Part shown: positions 17,711 through 27,118 of the stretch, one piece after another
Layout of the letters: every line of letters begins with the position of its first letter
How positions within the stretch are numbered: position 1 is the first letter of the stretch
DNA from: Hoeflea ulvae
GTDB taxonomy: Bacteria > Pseudomonadota > Alphaproteobacteria > Rhizobiales > Rhizobiaceae
Direction: 5' to 3'
Assembly (NCBI RefSeq): GCF_026619435.1
Contig: NZ_JAOVZQ010000001.1
Coordinates: forward strand, 1,991,501-2,055,500
DNA: 64,000 nucleotides
Made by a program: the position numbers and the translations under genes
The notes under the pieces: model-generated
The model's input: the letters and a program-made list of their open reading frames with translations, nothing else
What the model was told of the DNA's origin: nothing
The model's database searches: none

Positions 17711-17856
17711 TGACTGTCCTGCCGGTCTGTCTTACCCAGCACGTCATGTCCGGTTTTTTTGAACCCTGCCAAGGGCTTGCAAGGATCGGAAGCCAGACCG
17801 GTTGAAAATCTGCCTGTACCGCGTGCGCTCGGGCACCGTGCCATCAAGGAAATGCA

Positions 17857-18216
17857 ATGATTGATCTCAAGAGCTTCGGCGACCTTTCAAGCCTCGAACT
17901 GGGTGCGTTTGCGCCCAAGCCGACGACCTTCACCGAAGGCCAGGTCGAGGCGGCGAAACAGCTCTGGGCGTCACCCGATGGCGTGACCAAGGTCGGTGTT
18001 TGGGAATGCACCCCGGGCCGGTTCTCCGCCGACCGGACGAAATCCTCGGAAATCTGCCATATCCTCAGTGGCTCGGCCACGGTGGAAGGCAAGCAGGGCG
18101 GTGACACGCGCAGCATCGGACCGGGCGACGTGCTCGTCTTGCCGCTCGGCTGGGAAGGCGAATGGACCATCCACGAACAGGTGCGCAAGACCTATGTGCT
18201 GACCAGCCGGCCCTGA
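17857..18216 (+). CDS. Cupin-domain protein (DUF861/EutQ-like)
   Basis: A 119-residue single cupin barrel. The SSEICHILSGSATVEG and GPGDVLVLPLGWEGEWTIHE segments match the two cupin motifs of the DUF861 group, which often lacks full metal-ligand sets. The reaction is unknown. It is separated from the DHPS operon by 210 bases with a hairpin, so it probably has its own promoter. A role in sulfonate metabolism is possible but not shown. Confidence 0.75.
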   Translation: MIDLKSFGDLSSLELGAFAPKPTTFTEGQVEAAKQLWASPDGVTKVGVWECTPGRFSADRTKSSEICHILSGSATVEGKQGGDTRSIGPGDVLVLPLGWEGEWTIHEQVRKTYVLTSRP

Positions 18217-18360
18217 TTGCCGCCCGTCATCATGGCCGGACGGTGGCGCCCGGTCCGATGCTGCAGGGTGACGGCGCAAACTGACGCAGTGGCCTCAAAA
18301 CCCTTGTGAGCCGTGCGCGCGATCTGTATCTGTTGGCGGATTGGCAGGGCAGGTGAGGAC

Positions 18361-18756
18361 ATGACCGGACCGCGACGGATGATCATGAGATCGGCACTGG
18401 TGCGCATTGTATGCGCGCTGTCGCTGATGCTTGTCGCCTTCGCCCACAAGCCGCTTGTTTCCTCATCGGCGGCTGCCGCCTATGCCAGCGTCGATGTGGC
18501 GGATTACATCCTGCCCGACGGCACGCTTCCCGATCTCTGCCTGACCGGCGAGGGCACCGGCAAACATGCCGTGGCCAGCGCTTGCGAAGCCTGCCGCATT
18601 GTTTCCTCGGTCAATCTGCCGGCGCCGGTCGACGTGTTCCTGGTCAATCGCCGCAACGCGACTGCCGAACCCTTGGTCGCGCAGGATCTCAGCCTTGCTT
18701 CTCCGGCGCTGTGCAGCAGCGCCTCTCCGCGCGGCCCCCCTTCCTTCACAGTTTGA
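18361..18756 (+). CDS. Small secreted or anchored Cys-containing protein before copper chaperone
   Basis: About 131 residues. An N-terminal hydrophobic helix (residues ~14-26, LVRIVCALSLMLVAFAH) suggests a signal or anchor. Cysteines sit in LCLTGEG and ACEACRI, a C-x2-C pair. It resembles small Cys proteins seen upstream of PCu(A)C copper chaperones (some grouped as DUF2946), but I cannot assign it firmly. The start at 18361 follows AGGTGAGG. It is about 157 bases upstream of the copper chaperone on the same strand, suggesting metal handling. Confidence 0.55.
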   Translation: MTGPRRMIMRSALVRIVCALSLMLVAFAHKPLVSSSAAAAYASVDVADYILPDGTLPDLCLTGEGTGKHAVASACEACRIVSSVNLPAPVDVFLVNRRNATAEPLVAQDLSLASPALCSSASPRGPPSFTV

Positions 18757-18913
18757 CGCTTTCGCTGCGCATTCCGCAGCGCACGACCTGATCAACGCCA
18801 GAGCCCGGCGCGGGTCGCCAGTTCCCCCTTTTTCCAGCCAGGCTTCGTCTTGCACGGCGTTCGCCCTGGTCCTCATTCCGCCCGTTCCGGGTGATCAAAG
18901 AGAAAGCCAACCC

Positions 18914-19423
18914 ATGAAAAATATTGCTCTTCTTCTCTCCGCCGCCATTCTCGGTCTTTCAGCCGCAACCGTGTCCGCTCATGACTACAAGCTCGGCGAG
19001 CTGATGATCGACCATCCGGTGGCCCGTGCCACACCGCCCAATGCGCCGGTGTCGGGCGGTTACATGACGATCCACAATGCAGGCGCCGAAGCCGACCGCC
19101 TGGTCTCGGGCGAAGCCGCATTTGCCGGCCGCGTCGAAATTCATGAAATGACCATGGACGGCGAAGTCATGAAGATGCGCCAGCTCGTCGATGGTCTGGA
19201 AGTTCCCGCCGGCGGTGAGGTGGTGCTCAAGCCCGGCGGCTACCACATCATGTTCATCGGTCTTGAGCAGCAGCTCACAAAAGGCGAGAAATACCCGGTC
19301 ACGCTGGTCTTTGAAAAGGCCGGTTCGGTGGATGTCGAGTTCAGCGTCGAGACGGTTCAGCAGATGAACAAGGCGATGGACCACGGCAAGATGGATCACA
19401 GCGAGATGAAGCACGGCGGCTGA
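18914..19423 (+). CDS. Periplasmic copper chaperone, PCu(A)C family
   Basis: A 169-residue exported protein. A Sec signal occupies about residues 1-22 (ending VSAHD). The PCu(A)C copper-site pattern is present: IHEMTM, then MKMRQ, then GGYHIMFIGL. A Met/His-rich tail (MDHGKMDHSEMKHGG) likely adds copper-binding capacity. Members deliver Cu(I) to the CuA or CuB centre of cytochrome oxidases. The ATG at 18914 was chosen because the signal peptide begins there; the longer in-frame extension overlaps the upstream gene. Confidence 0.9.
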   Translation: MKNIALLLSAAILGLSAATVSAHDYKLGELMIDHPVARATPPNAPVSGGYMTIHNAGAEADRLVSGEAAFAGRVEIHEMTMDGEVMKMRQLVDGLEVPAGGEVVLKPGGYHIMFIGLEQQLTKGEKYPVTLVFEKAGSVDVEFSVETVQQMNKAMDHGKMDHSEMKHGG

Positions 19424-19452
19424 ATCGGTCGTGCTGGTTTTGAAAGGGCAAG

Positions 19453-19470
19453 GGGCGGCTTTGGCCGCCC
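19453..19470. terminator. Hairpin between convergent genes
   Basis: GGGCGGC and GCCGCCC form a 7-bp stem with loop TTTG, extended by imperfect pairs, between the chaperone (plus) and the adaptor gene (minus). Could terminate both transcripts; no long T-run. Confidence 0.45.
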
Positions 19471-19490
19471 TTGGCAATTCCACAGACTAT

Positions 19491-20702
19491 TCAATCCGCA
19501 GCCGCGCGGTCGGCGATGAGGCTGCCGTCCTCCAGCGCGTCGCCGGGATAGAGGATCACCTGATGCCCCTCGCTCAGGCCTGACAGGATCTCGGCCTGCC
19601 GGTCGGTCATGTGGCCGATCTCGACCGGCGCCACCCGCGCATAGCCATTCTCCATCCTGAATACCGCCCAGTCGCCGCCGTCGCGGTAAAGCGCGCTGAC
19701 CGGGATCTGCAGCGCGGCGTCCGACGACCAAGTGATCAGATTGGCGATCACCCGGAACCCGTGGCCGAGGTCTTCGGGCGGGGGCTCGGTGAGGCTGATG
19801 ATGGCGTTGACCCTTTGCTCGGAGATGCCCAGCGCCGAGGTCTTGGTGAAGGCCGAGGGTTCGATCCGCTCCACCTCCGCCTGCAATGAATCGGCGCCGC
19901 CCCAGTCGGTGATCAGCGCCGGACTGCCCGGGCGCACCTTCACCGCATCCGCCGACAGTAGATCGACCAGGATTTCGAGATCGGACGGATCGCCGACTTC
20001 GGCGATCAACTGGCCCACCGTGGCGGCCTGTTCGCTCTTGGCATTGAGCGAGAGGATGATCCCGTCGATCGGCGAGACGATGTCGACGCAGCATTCGCCA
20101 TTTGTCTCGCGCGAGGGCGTTTGCCCGGGCTGGGTCAGGCGCGCCTGGGCGCTGGCAAGTTCGGCGCGTCTGAGCGCAATCATCGCCTCGGCGGAGGTCA
20201 CCTGGGCTTCGGCCAGTTCGAGCTCGCCGCCGAGCCGCTCGAGTTCGCTCGGAGAGACTATATTGGTCGCGGCAAGTTTCAGGGCCCTGTTGTGGGAGGC
20301 GCGGGCCAGATCCCGCGCCGTGCGGGCCCGAACCAGCTCCACCTCGGCCACGGCAACGCTGGAGCGCGCCGCGTCGATGCCGGCCATCAGTTCGGTGCGC
20401 GTCCGCGTATCGAGAAACGGCGGATCCAGCGGATGGATGCTGGCGATGTTCTGGCCAGCAGCAATCTCGTCGCCGACCGAAAACGCTATCCGGTCAAGAT
20501 GCCCGGCAATCGGCGAGGAAACCGCGTAGACATTGCGGATGCGGGTAATCCCGTCCTCCTTGACCGTCTCCTTCAGCGGCGCGACTGTCGCCGTGGCGAG
20601 GTCGACCAGGATCGGCCTTTCCCTGAACGCGACATAGATCGCCCCACCGATCGCGGCGGCGGCCACCAATCCTGCGAGGCTTTTGACAAGCACAGAAGTC
20701 AT
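19491..20702 (-). CDS. HlyD/MacA-type periplasmic adaptor of ABC exporter
   Basis: A 403-residue membrane-fusion protein. One N-terminal membrane anchor (LAGLVAAAAIGGAIYVAF, residues ~8-25) is followed by a biotinyl-lipoyl-like half (GHLDRIAFSVGDEIAAGQNIA), a long coiled-coil hairpin with repeats such as AEVELVRARTARDLARASHNRA, the second lipoyl half (VDIVSPIDGIILSLNAKSEQ) and beta-barrel domains. It is four bases downstream of the permease gene in the same operon. It would couple the ABC pump to the periplasm or an outer-membrane channel. Confidence 0.88.
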   Translation of the reverse strand: MTSVLVKSLAGLVAAAAIGGAIYVAFRERPILVDLATATVAPLKETVKEDGITRIRNVYAVSSPIAGHLDRIAFSVGDEIAAGQNIASIHPLDPPFLDTRTRTELMAGIDAARSSVAVAEVELVRARTARDLARASHNRALKLAATNIVSPSELERLGGELELAEAQVTSAEAMIALRRAELASAQARLTQPGQTPSRETNGECCVDIVSPIDGIILSLNAKSEQAATVGQLIAEVGDPSDLEILVDLLSADAVKVRPGSPALITDWGGADSLQAEVERIEPSAFTKTSALGISEQRVNAIISLTEPPPEDLGHGFRVIANLITWSSDAALQIPVSALYRDGGDWAVFRMENGYARVAPVEIGHMTDRQAEILSGLSEGHQVILYPGDALEDGSLIADRAAAD

Positions 20703-20706
20703 GGTT

Positions 20707-23082
20707 TCAGTCCCTTGTTTTCAAGACGCGAATGAGATCGAGCCGGTCGATGCGGCGGCGCACGATCAGCGCCGACACCAGAGCGCCACCGAGCACCAAC
20801 AGGCTCGAAACGGCATAGGTTGAGGCATTGATGATAAGCGGAATCCGAAACAGATCGTTTTCAAAGCCCTTGGCGACCAGCCTCGAAAAGCTGTGGCCGA
20901 TCAGCCAGCCCAGCGGTTGCGCCAGGACCACCATCACGCCAAGCTCGGTAAGCAGCACCTTCGAGACTTCGCCATTGGTGAAGCCGAAGACGCGCAGGCT
21001 GGCAAGTTCGCGGGCCCGCTCTGACAGCTGGATCCGGGCCGAATTGTAGATCACGCCGAAGGTGATGATCATTGCAAGCGACACATAGATGGTGATGCTG
21101 ATGCCGATATTTTCCTCGACCAGCGCCCGGAACCGCTGCCGCGAGATGCCCTGCAGCGCCACCGAGGCTATTGCCGGCGTTTGTTTGACTTCGTCATAGA
21201 GATCATTGATGCGGCTTTCATCGACGATCACCCGCGCGCCGGAAATCCGCACCCCGCGGCCCGACAGCCGGTCGAGCGCCTCGCGGCTCATATTTGCATT
21301 CAGCCCGACATAGCTGTTGGTCACCCCGACCAGCGGCACCAGAACCCGGCGGCCCTGTCCGTCACTGAGTTCGACCTCGACCTGGTCTCCGGGCACCAGA
21401 TCAAGATGGCTGGCCAGCCGTTCCGACAGCAATATCCCTGCCGGCGGCAGTTTGATCGGGCCAAAATCCTGATCCAGAACCCGGCTGATGTCGGTCTCCG
21501 GATCGGAGCCGATGATCTGTATGTTTCGTGAGCGGTGTCCGTTCCTCAGTGTCGCCGCTTCAGCGCGAAACGGTTCCGCCGCCATCACCCCGGGCAAGCG
21601 TGCGACATCGCGCAGGGCATCCTGGGAGCGTTGTGCTGCAAATGTCAGCGTTGCATCCTGGCGGTCGGCCCGAAACCAGATGGTGTCGATCATGTGGTCG
21701 ACGGAATCGAACGCAAACAGCGATGTGATCAGCAGCGCCACCGGCAGGGCGGTGCCCAGCGTCGTCAATCCGGTGCGCAACGGCCAGCGCACCAGATGTC
21801 TGAGCGCCATGGTGGTGAGCTGCGAGAACGGCAGCCGGAACCGTCCCGGGGAACCGCTGAAAATGCTGTGATAGCCCGTCGGCGCCGGCGGCCGCATTGC
21901 CACTGCGGGCGGCAATCGCACCGCGCCTATGATGGCATTGGCAGCCCCCACAAGGGCGGCGGCGAAGGTGACCAGCGCCGAAATCACATAGAGGTCGGGA
22001 GATCGCGAAAACACCAGAAACGGAAACGCATAAAAATCGCCATAGAGCGAGGCCATGCCGTGGCCCAGCCGCGTGCCGGCAATCGCGCCGATTGCCACGC
22101 CGACGACCGAGATCACCAGCGTCAGTTTGGCATAATGCCAGGCAATCGCGAGGTTGGAATAGCCCACCGCCTTCAACAGCCCGATCTGCTCGCGTTCCAG
22201 CGCGATCAGCCGGGTCAGGATCATGTTGACGAGAAAAGCCGAAATGAACAGGAAGATCGGCGGGATCACCTGCGCCATGGCCCTGAGCTGCTCAAGCTCG
22301 GAATCAAGAAACGCATCCGACATATGGTCGGTGCGGTCATAGGCGCCGGCGCCGCCATGCGGTTTGAGGATGGTGTCGAGCCGTGCAATCACCTCCTTCT
22401 GGTCGGCATTGCGCGACAGTGTCAGCGCCACGTCATTGAACGCCCCCTTCATGTCATAGGCGCCTTCGAGCACCGACCGGTGCATGTGGATGACGCCAAA
22501 TCGTTTCTGGTCCGGCACCATGTCGCCCGGCCCGATGGCATAGACATATTCCGGAGACAGGGTGATCCCGGTGATCGACAGATGCCGCTTGCGGCCATTG
22601 ATCAGCACATCAAAACCATCGCCGGGTCGAAAGCCGTGCGCCTCGGCAAAGGCTTCGATGATGGTCGCTTCATCCGGGCGGCCGGGTTCAGGCATGCGGC
22701 CCGAGCGCAGATAGAGCCGGTTGACGGCAGGCTCGCCATCATCGGGAATCGAGATCAGCATGCCTGTCGCCGGTTCGGCCATGCCGGTGATGTCGATGAT
22801 CACCGGATTGACGATGCGGGTTTCCACTGCCGACACGCCGTCGATGGCCGCAATCTCGGATTTGAGGCTTTCGGGTGCCCGTGTCGCGCTGGCAAAAATC
22901 TGTCCGAAGCGGGTTCGGTCGTAAAAAGCCTCTCTTGTGTCTTCGAGCGCCCGTGTCGCGCCCAGCGCCAGGATCAGGGTCATCACGCCACAGGCCATCA
23001 CCAGCGCCACGGCCAGCGATTGCGCCCACAACCGTCCAAGGTCGCGGACCAGCTTGCGGTCAAGCATGCTCAGCGCATTCAC
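20707..23082 (-). CDS. FtsX-like ABC permease, large two-domain type
   Basis: A 791-residue membrane protein with an N-terminal helix, a large periplasmic domain, a first FtsX block of three helices (around residues 260-380, with [21 protein letters not shown]), a second periplasmic domain, and a terminal FtsX block ([20 protein letters not shown]). This duplicated layout resembles MacB/LolC-type and lipid- or peptide-export permeases. Its start overlaps the ATPase stop (ATGA). The cargo is unknown; lipoprotein release is less likely because a separate adaptor is encoded. Confidence 0.88.
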   Translation of the reverse strand: MNALSMLDRKLVRDLGRLWAQSLAVALVMACGVMTLILALGATRALEDTREAFYDRTRFGQIFASATRAPESLKSEIAAIDGVSAVETRIVNPVIIDITGMAEPATGMLISIPDDGEPAVNRLYLRSGRMPEPGRPDEATIIEAFAEAHGFRPGDGFDVLINGRKRHLSITGITLSPEYVYAIGPGDMVPDQKRFGVIHMHRSVLEGAYDMKGAFNDVALTLSRNADQKEVIARLDTILKPHGGAGAYDRTDHMSDAFLDSELEQLRAMAQVIPPIFLFISAFLVNMILTRLIALEREQIGLLKAVGYSNLAIAWHYAKLTLVISVVGVAIGAIAGTRLGHGMASLYGDFYAFPFLVFSRSPDLYVISALVTFAAALVGAANAIIGAVRLPPAVAMRPPAPTGYHSIFSGSPGRFRLPFSQLTTMALRHLVRWPLRTGLTTLGTALPVALLITSLFAFDSVDHMIDTIWFRADRQDATLTFAAQRSQDALRDVARLPGVMAAEPFRAEAATLRNGHRSRNIQIIGSDPETDISRVLDQDFGPIKLPPAGILLSERLASHLDLVPGDQVEVELSDGQGRRVLVPLVGVTNSYVGLNANMSREALDRLSGRGVRISGARVIVDESRINDLYDEVKQTPAIASVALQGISRQRFRALVEENIGISITIYVSLAMIITFGVIYNSARIQLSERARELASLRVFGFTNGEVSKVLLTELGVMVVLAQPLGWLIGHSFSRLVAKGFENDLFRIPLIINASTYAVSSLLVLGGALVSALIVRRRIDRLDLIRVLKTRD

Positions 23083-23807
23083 CAGCTCACCTCCGATGGC
23101 TTGATCCGCTCTTCATTAAGCTCACACGAGGCAATCCGGCCATCCAGGAACGAGTAGACCCGGTGGGCTATTTTCCGGATGCCGGCATTATGTGTGATGA
23201 TGGCGGTGGTTGCGCCGGTTTCCTCGTTCACCCGGGCGAGCGCTTCAAGCACGATGATGCCGGTGGCCGAATCGAGTGCACCGGTCGGCTCGTCGCACAA
23301 AAGCACCTCCGGTCTTTTGGCGATCGCCCGTGCAATCGCAACACGTTGCTGCTCGCCGCCGGAAAGCTGCGCCGGGAAGTGGTTCATGCGGCTTTCAAGC
23401 CCGACCAGCGCCAGCGCATCGCCAGCGGACATCGGTTTGGACGCCACCTCGGTGATCAGCGCCACATTTTCCCATGCCGTCAGGCTGGGGATGAGATTGT
23501 AGAACTGGAACACGAAGCCGACATGGTCGCGCCTGTAGGCGGTGAGGTGCCGATCATTGGCGCCGGCCAGTTCCTCGCCCTTGAATTTGACCGAACCCGA
23601 TGTCGGCCGGTCGAGCCCGCCGATAATGTTGAGCAGGGTGGACTTTCCGCTGCCCGACGGACCCAGAAGCACCGCCATTTCGCCTGATTCCAGCGTCAGA
23701 TCGACACCATTGAGGGCGCGAACCTCAACGTCTCCCGTGCGGTAGATCTTGGTCAGGCCGGAGATCTGGAACACCGGCGGCATGGGAGCATCTGCTTCAT
23801 GTCTCAT
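23079..23807 (-). CDS. ABC exporter ATP-binding protein (LolD/MacB-like)
   Basis: About 242 residues. Walker [10 protein letters not shown], signature [14 protein letters not shown], Walker [16 protein letters not shown], switch His in IITHNAGI: the standard set of the LolD/MacB ATPase group. The first ATG in frame is at 23807; an upstream TTG at 23855 would start inside an FNR-type operator and is rejected. It is the first gene of the three-gene export operon. Confidence 0.88.
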   Translation of the reverse strand: MRHEADAPMPPVFQISGLTKIYRTGDVEVRALNGVDLTLESGEMAVLLGPSGSGKSTLLNIIGGLDRPTSGSVKFKGEELAGANDRHLTAYRRDHVGFVFQFYNLIPSLTAWENVALITEVASKPMSAGDALALVGLESRMNHFPAQLSGGEQQRVAIARAIAKRPEVLLCDEPTGALDSATGIIVLEALARVNEETGATTAIITHNAGIRKIAHRVYSFLDGRIASCELNEERIKPSEVSW

Positions 23808-23841
23808 GCGCACAACCCTACCAGATCCGGACCGAAAGAGC

Positions 23842-23855
23842 TTGATAAGGGTCAA
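23842..23855. promoter_or_regulatory. FNR/FixK-type anaerobox
   Basis: TTGATAAGGGTCAA matches the FNR/FnrN/FixK consensus TTGAT-N4-RTCAA exactly. Its centre is about 42 bases upstream of the exporter ATPase ATG and about 154 bases upstream of the fnrN-like gene, so it could control either or both. Confidence 0.8.
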
Positions 23856-24002
23856 ATTGTGCGAACTGCTTTGTAAATATTCAATGAGAATGATATTTCC
23901 ATGTTAGAGATAGGTTGCGCCGACAGAACTCAGCCTCTGCGACATCTTGTGTATTTGGAAGCACCGCGCGTTCGGTTAGAATGAATTCATCGGAGAACGC
24001 CA

Positions 24003-24728
24003 TTGGATATTCAGCGTAAAGACGTACACAACTCGGATACACCTTTGCTGTGTCAGGCTTGCGAGAGCCGCCATCGTGGCGTGTGCGGCGCGTTGACCAG
24101 CGATCAGCTCCTGAAATTGAGCAAGCATTCCAGCCGCCGCGACGTTGAACCAGGCACCGAACTGGTTGGCGAAAGCCTGGCAACCAAGAGCTATTCAAAC
24201 ATCATTTCGGGTGTGGTGAAGCTGTCAAAAATGATGGCCGACGGCCGTCAGCAGATTGTCGGCCTGCAATTTGCCCCGGATTTCCTTGGTCGTCCGTTTC
24301 GCGCCGAAAACGGTGTCAGCGCCGAAGCTGCAACCGACGTCAAGGTCTGTTCCTTCCCCAAGGCCGTCATCGAGCGGATGATCGGCGAAATGCCGGAGCT
24401 CGAGCACAAGCTGCTGGAGCAGACGCTCAACGAGCTCGACGAAGCCCGCAACTGGATGCTGACACTCGGCCGCAAGACCGCCGGCGAGAAGGTTGCGAGC
24501 TATCTGCTGTTGATTGCCACCCATGCCTTTCCGGACAATGAAGAAGATTCCGTGGTGTTCGATCTGCCGATGAGCCGCACCGATATCGCCGATTTCCTTG
24601 GCCTGACCATGGAGACCGTCAGCCGGCAACTGACCAAATTGCGCAAGGAAGGCGTCATCAAGGTGATGAACAACCGCCATGTCGAGGTTCCCGACCTCGC
24701 GCGCCTGTCGGAACGCGCCGGGGTCTAG
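24003..24728 (+). CDS. Crp/Fnr-family oxygen-sensing regulator, FnrN-like
   Basis: A 241-residue regulator with an N-terminal cysteine cluster C17-x2-C20-x7-C28 and a central Cys at about 116, the four ligands expected for an oxygen-labile 4Fe-4S cluster as in FnrN/FnrL. A cNMP-binding-like barrel and dimer helix follow, then a winged helix-turn-helix whose recognition helix carries ETVSRQ; this E..SR pattern reads TTGAT half-sites. The start is a TTG with GGAGA ahead of it. An exact anaerobox lies in the upstream region. It likely switches microaerobic genes, possibly including the neighbouring exporter. Confidence 0.88.
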   Translation: MDIQRKDVHNSDTPLLCQACESRHRGVCGALTSDQLLKLSKHSSRRDVEPGTELVGESLATKSYSNIISGVVKLSKMMADGRQQIVGLQFAPDFLGRPFRAENGVSAEAATDVKVCSFPKAVIERMIGEMPELEHKLLEQTLNELDEARNWMLTLGRKTAGEKVASYLLLIATHAFPDNEEDSVVFDLPMSRTDIADFLGLTMETVSRQLTKLRKEGVIKVMNNRHVEVPDLARLSERAGV

Positions 24729-24824
24729 CTCCTCGAGCTTACCTTTTCCGGGTTACGTCAATTTCTGTTTGTTAAGGCAAGCTTCTGTACTAGGCTCGTC
24801 CGCAGGGCCTGGGAGGAGCCGTGG

Positions 24825-26438
24825 ATGGAATTTGACTATGTCATCGTCGGTGGCGGCTCGGCCGGATCGGTGCTTGCCGCCCGGCTGAGTGAGGACCCCT
24901 CGGTCACGGTCTGCCTGCTGGAAGCCGGCGGCGACGGCAAGAATATTCTGATCCGCGCGCCGCTCGGCTTGATCGCGACCCTGCCGGGCCGGCCGAAAAT
25001 CAACAATTGGGCCTTTGAAACAGTGCCGCAGCCCGGGCTTGGCGGACGTCGTGGCTACCAGCCGCGCGGCCGCGCCCTGGGCGGATCGAGCGCGCTCAAC
25101 GCCATGCTCTATGTCCGCGGCCATCCTTCCGACTATGACGACTGGGCAAAGGCCGGGTGCGATGGCTGGGGCTGGACTGACGTGCTGCCGCTCTTTCGCC
25201 GCTGTGAGCGAAATGTGCGCGGGTCGGATGATTTTCACGGAGCTTCCGGACCGCTGGAAGTGGCCGAACAGCGAAGCCCGCGGCCGATTAGCCGCGCCTT
25301 TGTCGATGCGGCCGCCGAAGTGCAGATCCGCCGCAATGATGATTTCAACGGCCCAGACCAGGAAGGGGCCGGGCTTTATCAGGTGACCCAGTTCTGGCGC
25401 GACGGCAAGCAGGGAGAGCGCTGCTCGGCCGCCGCGGCCTATCTGCATCCGGTGATGAATCGCCACAATCTCAAGGTCATCACCCGCGCCCACGCCACCA
25501 GGGTGGTGCTCGAAGGCCTGCGCGCCCGTGGTGTGACCTACCGCAAGGGCAGGGCGGAGCATCATGTCACCGCCCGGGCCGAGGTGATCCTGTGCGGAGG
25601 CGCGTTCAATTCGCCGCAATTGCTGATGCTTTCGGGGATCGGCCCGGCAGACCATCTGCGTGCCCGCGGCGTCGAGGTGGTCAGGGAGCTTCCCGGCGTC
25701 GGCCAGAACCTGCAGGATCATCTCGACTATATCTATGCCGCCAAGACCCGCGACACCGATGTGCTGGGGCTCGGGCCGGTCGGCGCCTGCAAGCTGATCC
25801 GCGACATCATGAGCTGGCGGCGTGACGGAACCGGCATTGTCGCTTCCCCAGGCGCGGAAGCGGGCGCTTTCCTTAAGTCCGACCCGGATCTCGAACGTCC
25901 GGATCTGCAACTGCATTTCGTCGCCGCACTGGTGGATGATCATTCGCGCAAATGGCATCTGGGCTACGGCTATTCCTGCCATGTCTGCGTGCTCAGGCCA
26001 TGGTCGCGCGGCCAGGTCGGCCTCGACAGCCCCGATCCGATGCGCGCGCCGCGGATCGATCCGAAATATCTGTCCGATCCCCGCGATGCCGATCTGATGC
26101 TCAAGGGCGCCCGGATCACCCGCGAGATCATGAATGCGCCGGCGCTGCGGTCCTACCGGCGCAAGGAAGTCTACACGCGGGACGGCATGGACGACGCCGA
26201 GCTGATGAGCCACATCCGCGCCCGCGCCGACACCATCTATCACCCGGTCGGCACCTGCCGCATGGGCCGCGACGCGGGCGCCGTCACCGATCCGCAGCTC
26301 AGGGTTCACGGGGTTCAGGGCCTGCGGGTGGTCGATGCCTCGGTGATGCCGACGCTGATCGGCGGCAACACCAATGCTCCGACAATGATGATCGCCGAAA
26401 AGGCAGCCGACATGATTTTGGCACAAGCGCGGGGATAG
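24825..26438 (+). CDS. GMC-family FAD oxidoreductase (choline dehydrogenase-like)
   Basis: A 537-residue glucose-methanol-choline oxidoreductase. FAD motif DYVIVGGGSAGSVLAARLSE at residues ~4-23; GMC signature region GRALGGSSALNAMLYVRG; C-terminal HPVGTCRMG with the catalytic His. The family oxidises alcohols to aldehydes with FAD; choline, alkanols and polyethylene glycol are known substrates. It stands alone, so the substrate is not indicated by neighbours. GGGAGGAG precedes the ATG. Confidence 0.9.
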   Translation: MEFDYVIVGGGSAGSVLAARLSEDPSVTVCLLEAGGDGKNILIRAPLGLIATLPGRPKINNWAFETVPQPGLGGRRGYQPRGRALGGSSALNAMLYVRGHPSDYDDWAKAGCDGWGWTDVLPLFRRCERNVRGSDDFHGASGPLEVAEQRSPRPISRAFVDAAAEVQIRRNDDFNGPDQEGAGLYQVTQFWRDGKQGERCSAAAAYLHPVMNRHNLKVITRAHATRVVLEGLRARGVTYRKGRAEHHVTARAEVILCGGAFNSPQLLMLSGIGPADHLRARGVEVVRELPGVGQNLQDHLDYIYAAKTRDTDVLGLGPVGACKLIRDIMSWRRDGTGIVASPGAEAGAFLKSDPDLERPDLQLHFVAALVDDHSRKWHLGYGYSCHVCVLRPWSRGQVGLDSPDPMRAPRIDPKYLSDPRDADLMLKGARITREIMNAPALRSYRRKEVYTRDGMDDAELMSHIRARADTIYHPVGTCRMGRDAGAVTDPQLRVHGVQGLRVVDASVMPTLIGGNTNAPTMMIAEKAADMILAQARG

Positions 26439-26549
26439 GCGTCAGGTGCTGAGGCAATGCCGTATCGGCGGAGTGGGTGCGGCTGTTGCCGGTTGGTGAG
26501 CGGCTTGGTAGAAACGCGCCAGCTTTCACCACATTATCCGGAGCCATTC

Positions 26550-27077
26550 ATGACCGTTCGCATTGCCGTTCTCACCGTGTCCGACCGCGCCAGCCGTGGC
26601 GAATATGAGGATCTGGGTGGCCCGGCGGTCAAGGCCTGGCTCGAGCGGGTGATCTCGAGCCCGGTCGAGATCGAGATTCATGTCATACCGGACGGGCTGG
26701 AAAGCGTTCGCGACACGCTGATCCGTCTGTGCGATGTGGACGGTGTCGACCTGGTGCTGACCACCGGCGGCACCGGCCCGTCACCGCGCGACCTGACGCC
26801 CGAGGCGATGAAGGCGGTGATGGAGAAGGAACTGCCGGGCTTTGGCGAATTGATGCGCAATAAGAGCCTCGACTTCGTGCCCACCGCCATCCTGTCGCGG
26901 CAGACCGCAGGCACCCGCGGCAAGACCCTGATTGTCAATCTGCCGGGCAAGCCCGGTTCGATCGACACCTGCCTGACGGCAGTGTTCCCGGCCATTCCCT
27001 TCTGCCTTGATCTCATCGGTGCGGGCCGGATCGAGACCCATGACGAGATTTTGAAAGCATTCCGCCCGTCAAAGTGA
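26550..27077 (+). CDS. mogA: Molybdopterin adenylyltransferase (MogA/MoaB family)
   Basis: A 175-residue MogA/MoaB-type protein. It shows VLTVSDRASRGEYEDLGG near the start and the MPT-binding TTGGTGPSPRDLTPEA loop, then VNLPGKPGS. It activates molybdopterin by adenylation before molybdate insertion in the cytoplasm. The ATG at 26550 is preceded by CCGGAG; a longer in-frame opening upstream has no support. No other moa genes are close. Confidence 0.9.
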   Translation: MTVRIAVLTVSDRASRGEYEDLGGPAVKAWLERVISSPVEIEIHVIPDGLESVRDTLIRLCDVDGVDLVLTTGGTGPSPRDLTPEAMKAVMEKELPGFGELMRNKSLDFVPTAILSRQTAGTRGKTLIVNLPGKPGSIDTCLTAVFPAIPFCLDLIGAGRIETHDEILKAFRPSK

Positions 27078-27118
27078 CAGGCGGACGCAGGTTCAATTCG
27101 AGATAGTGATCGTCCGGT

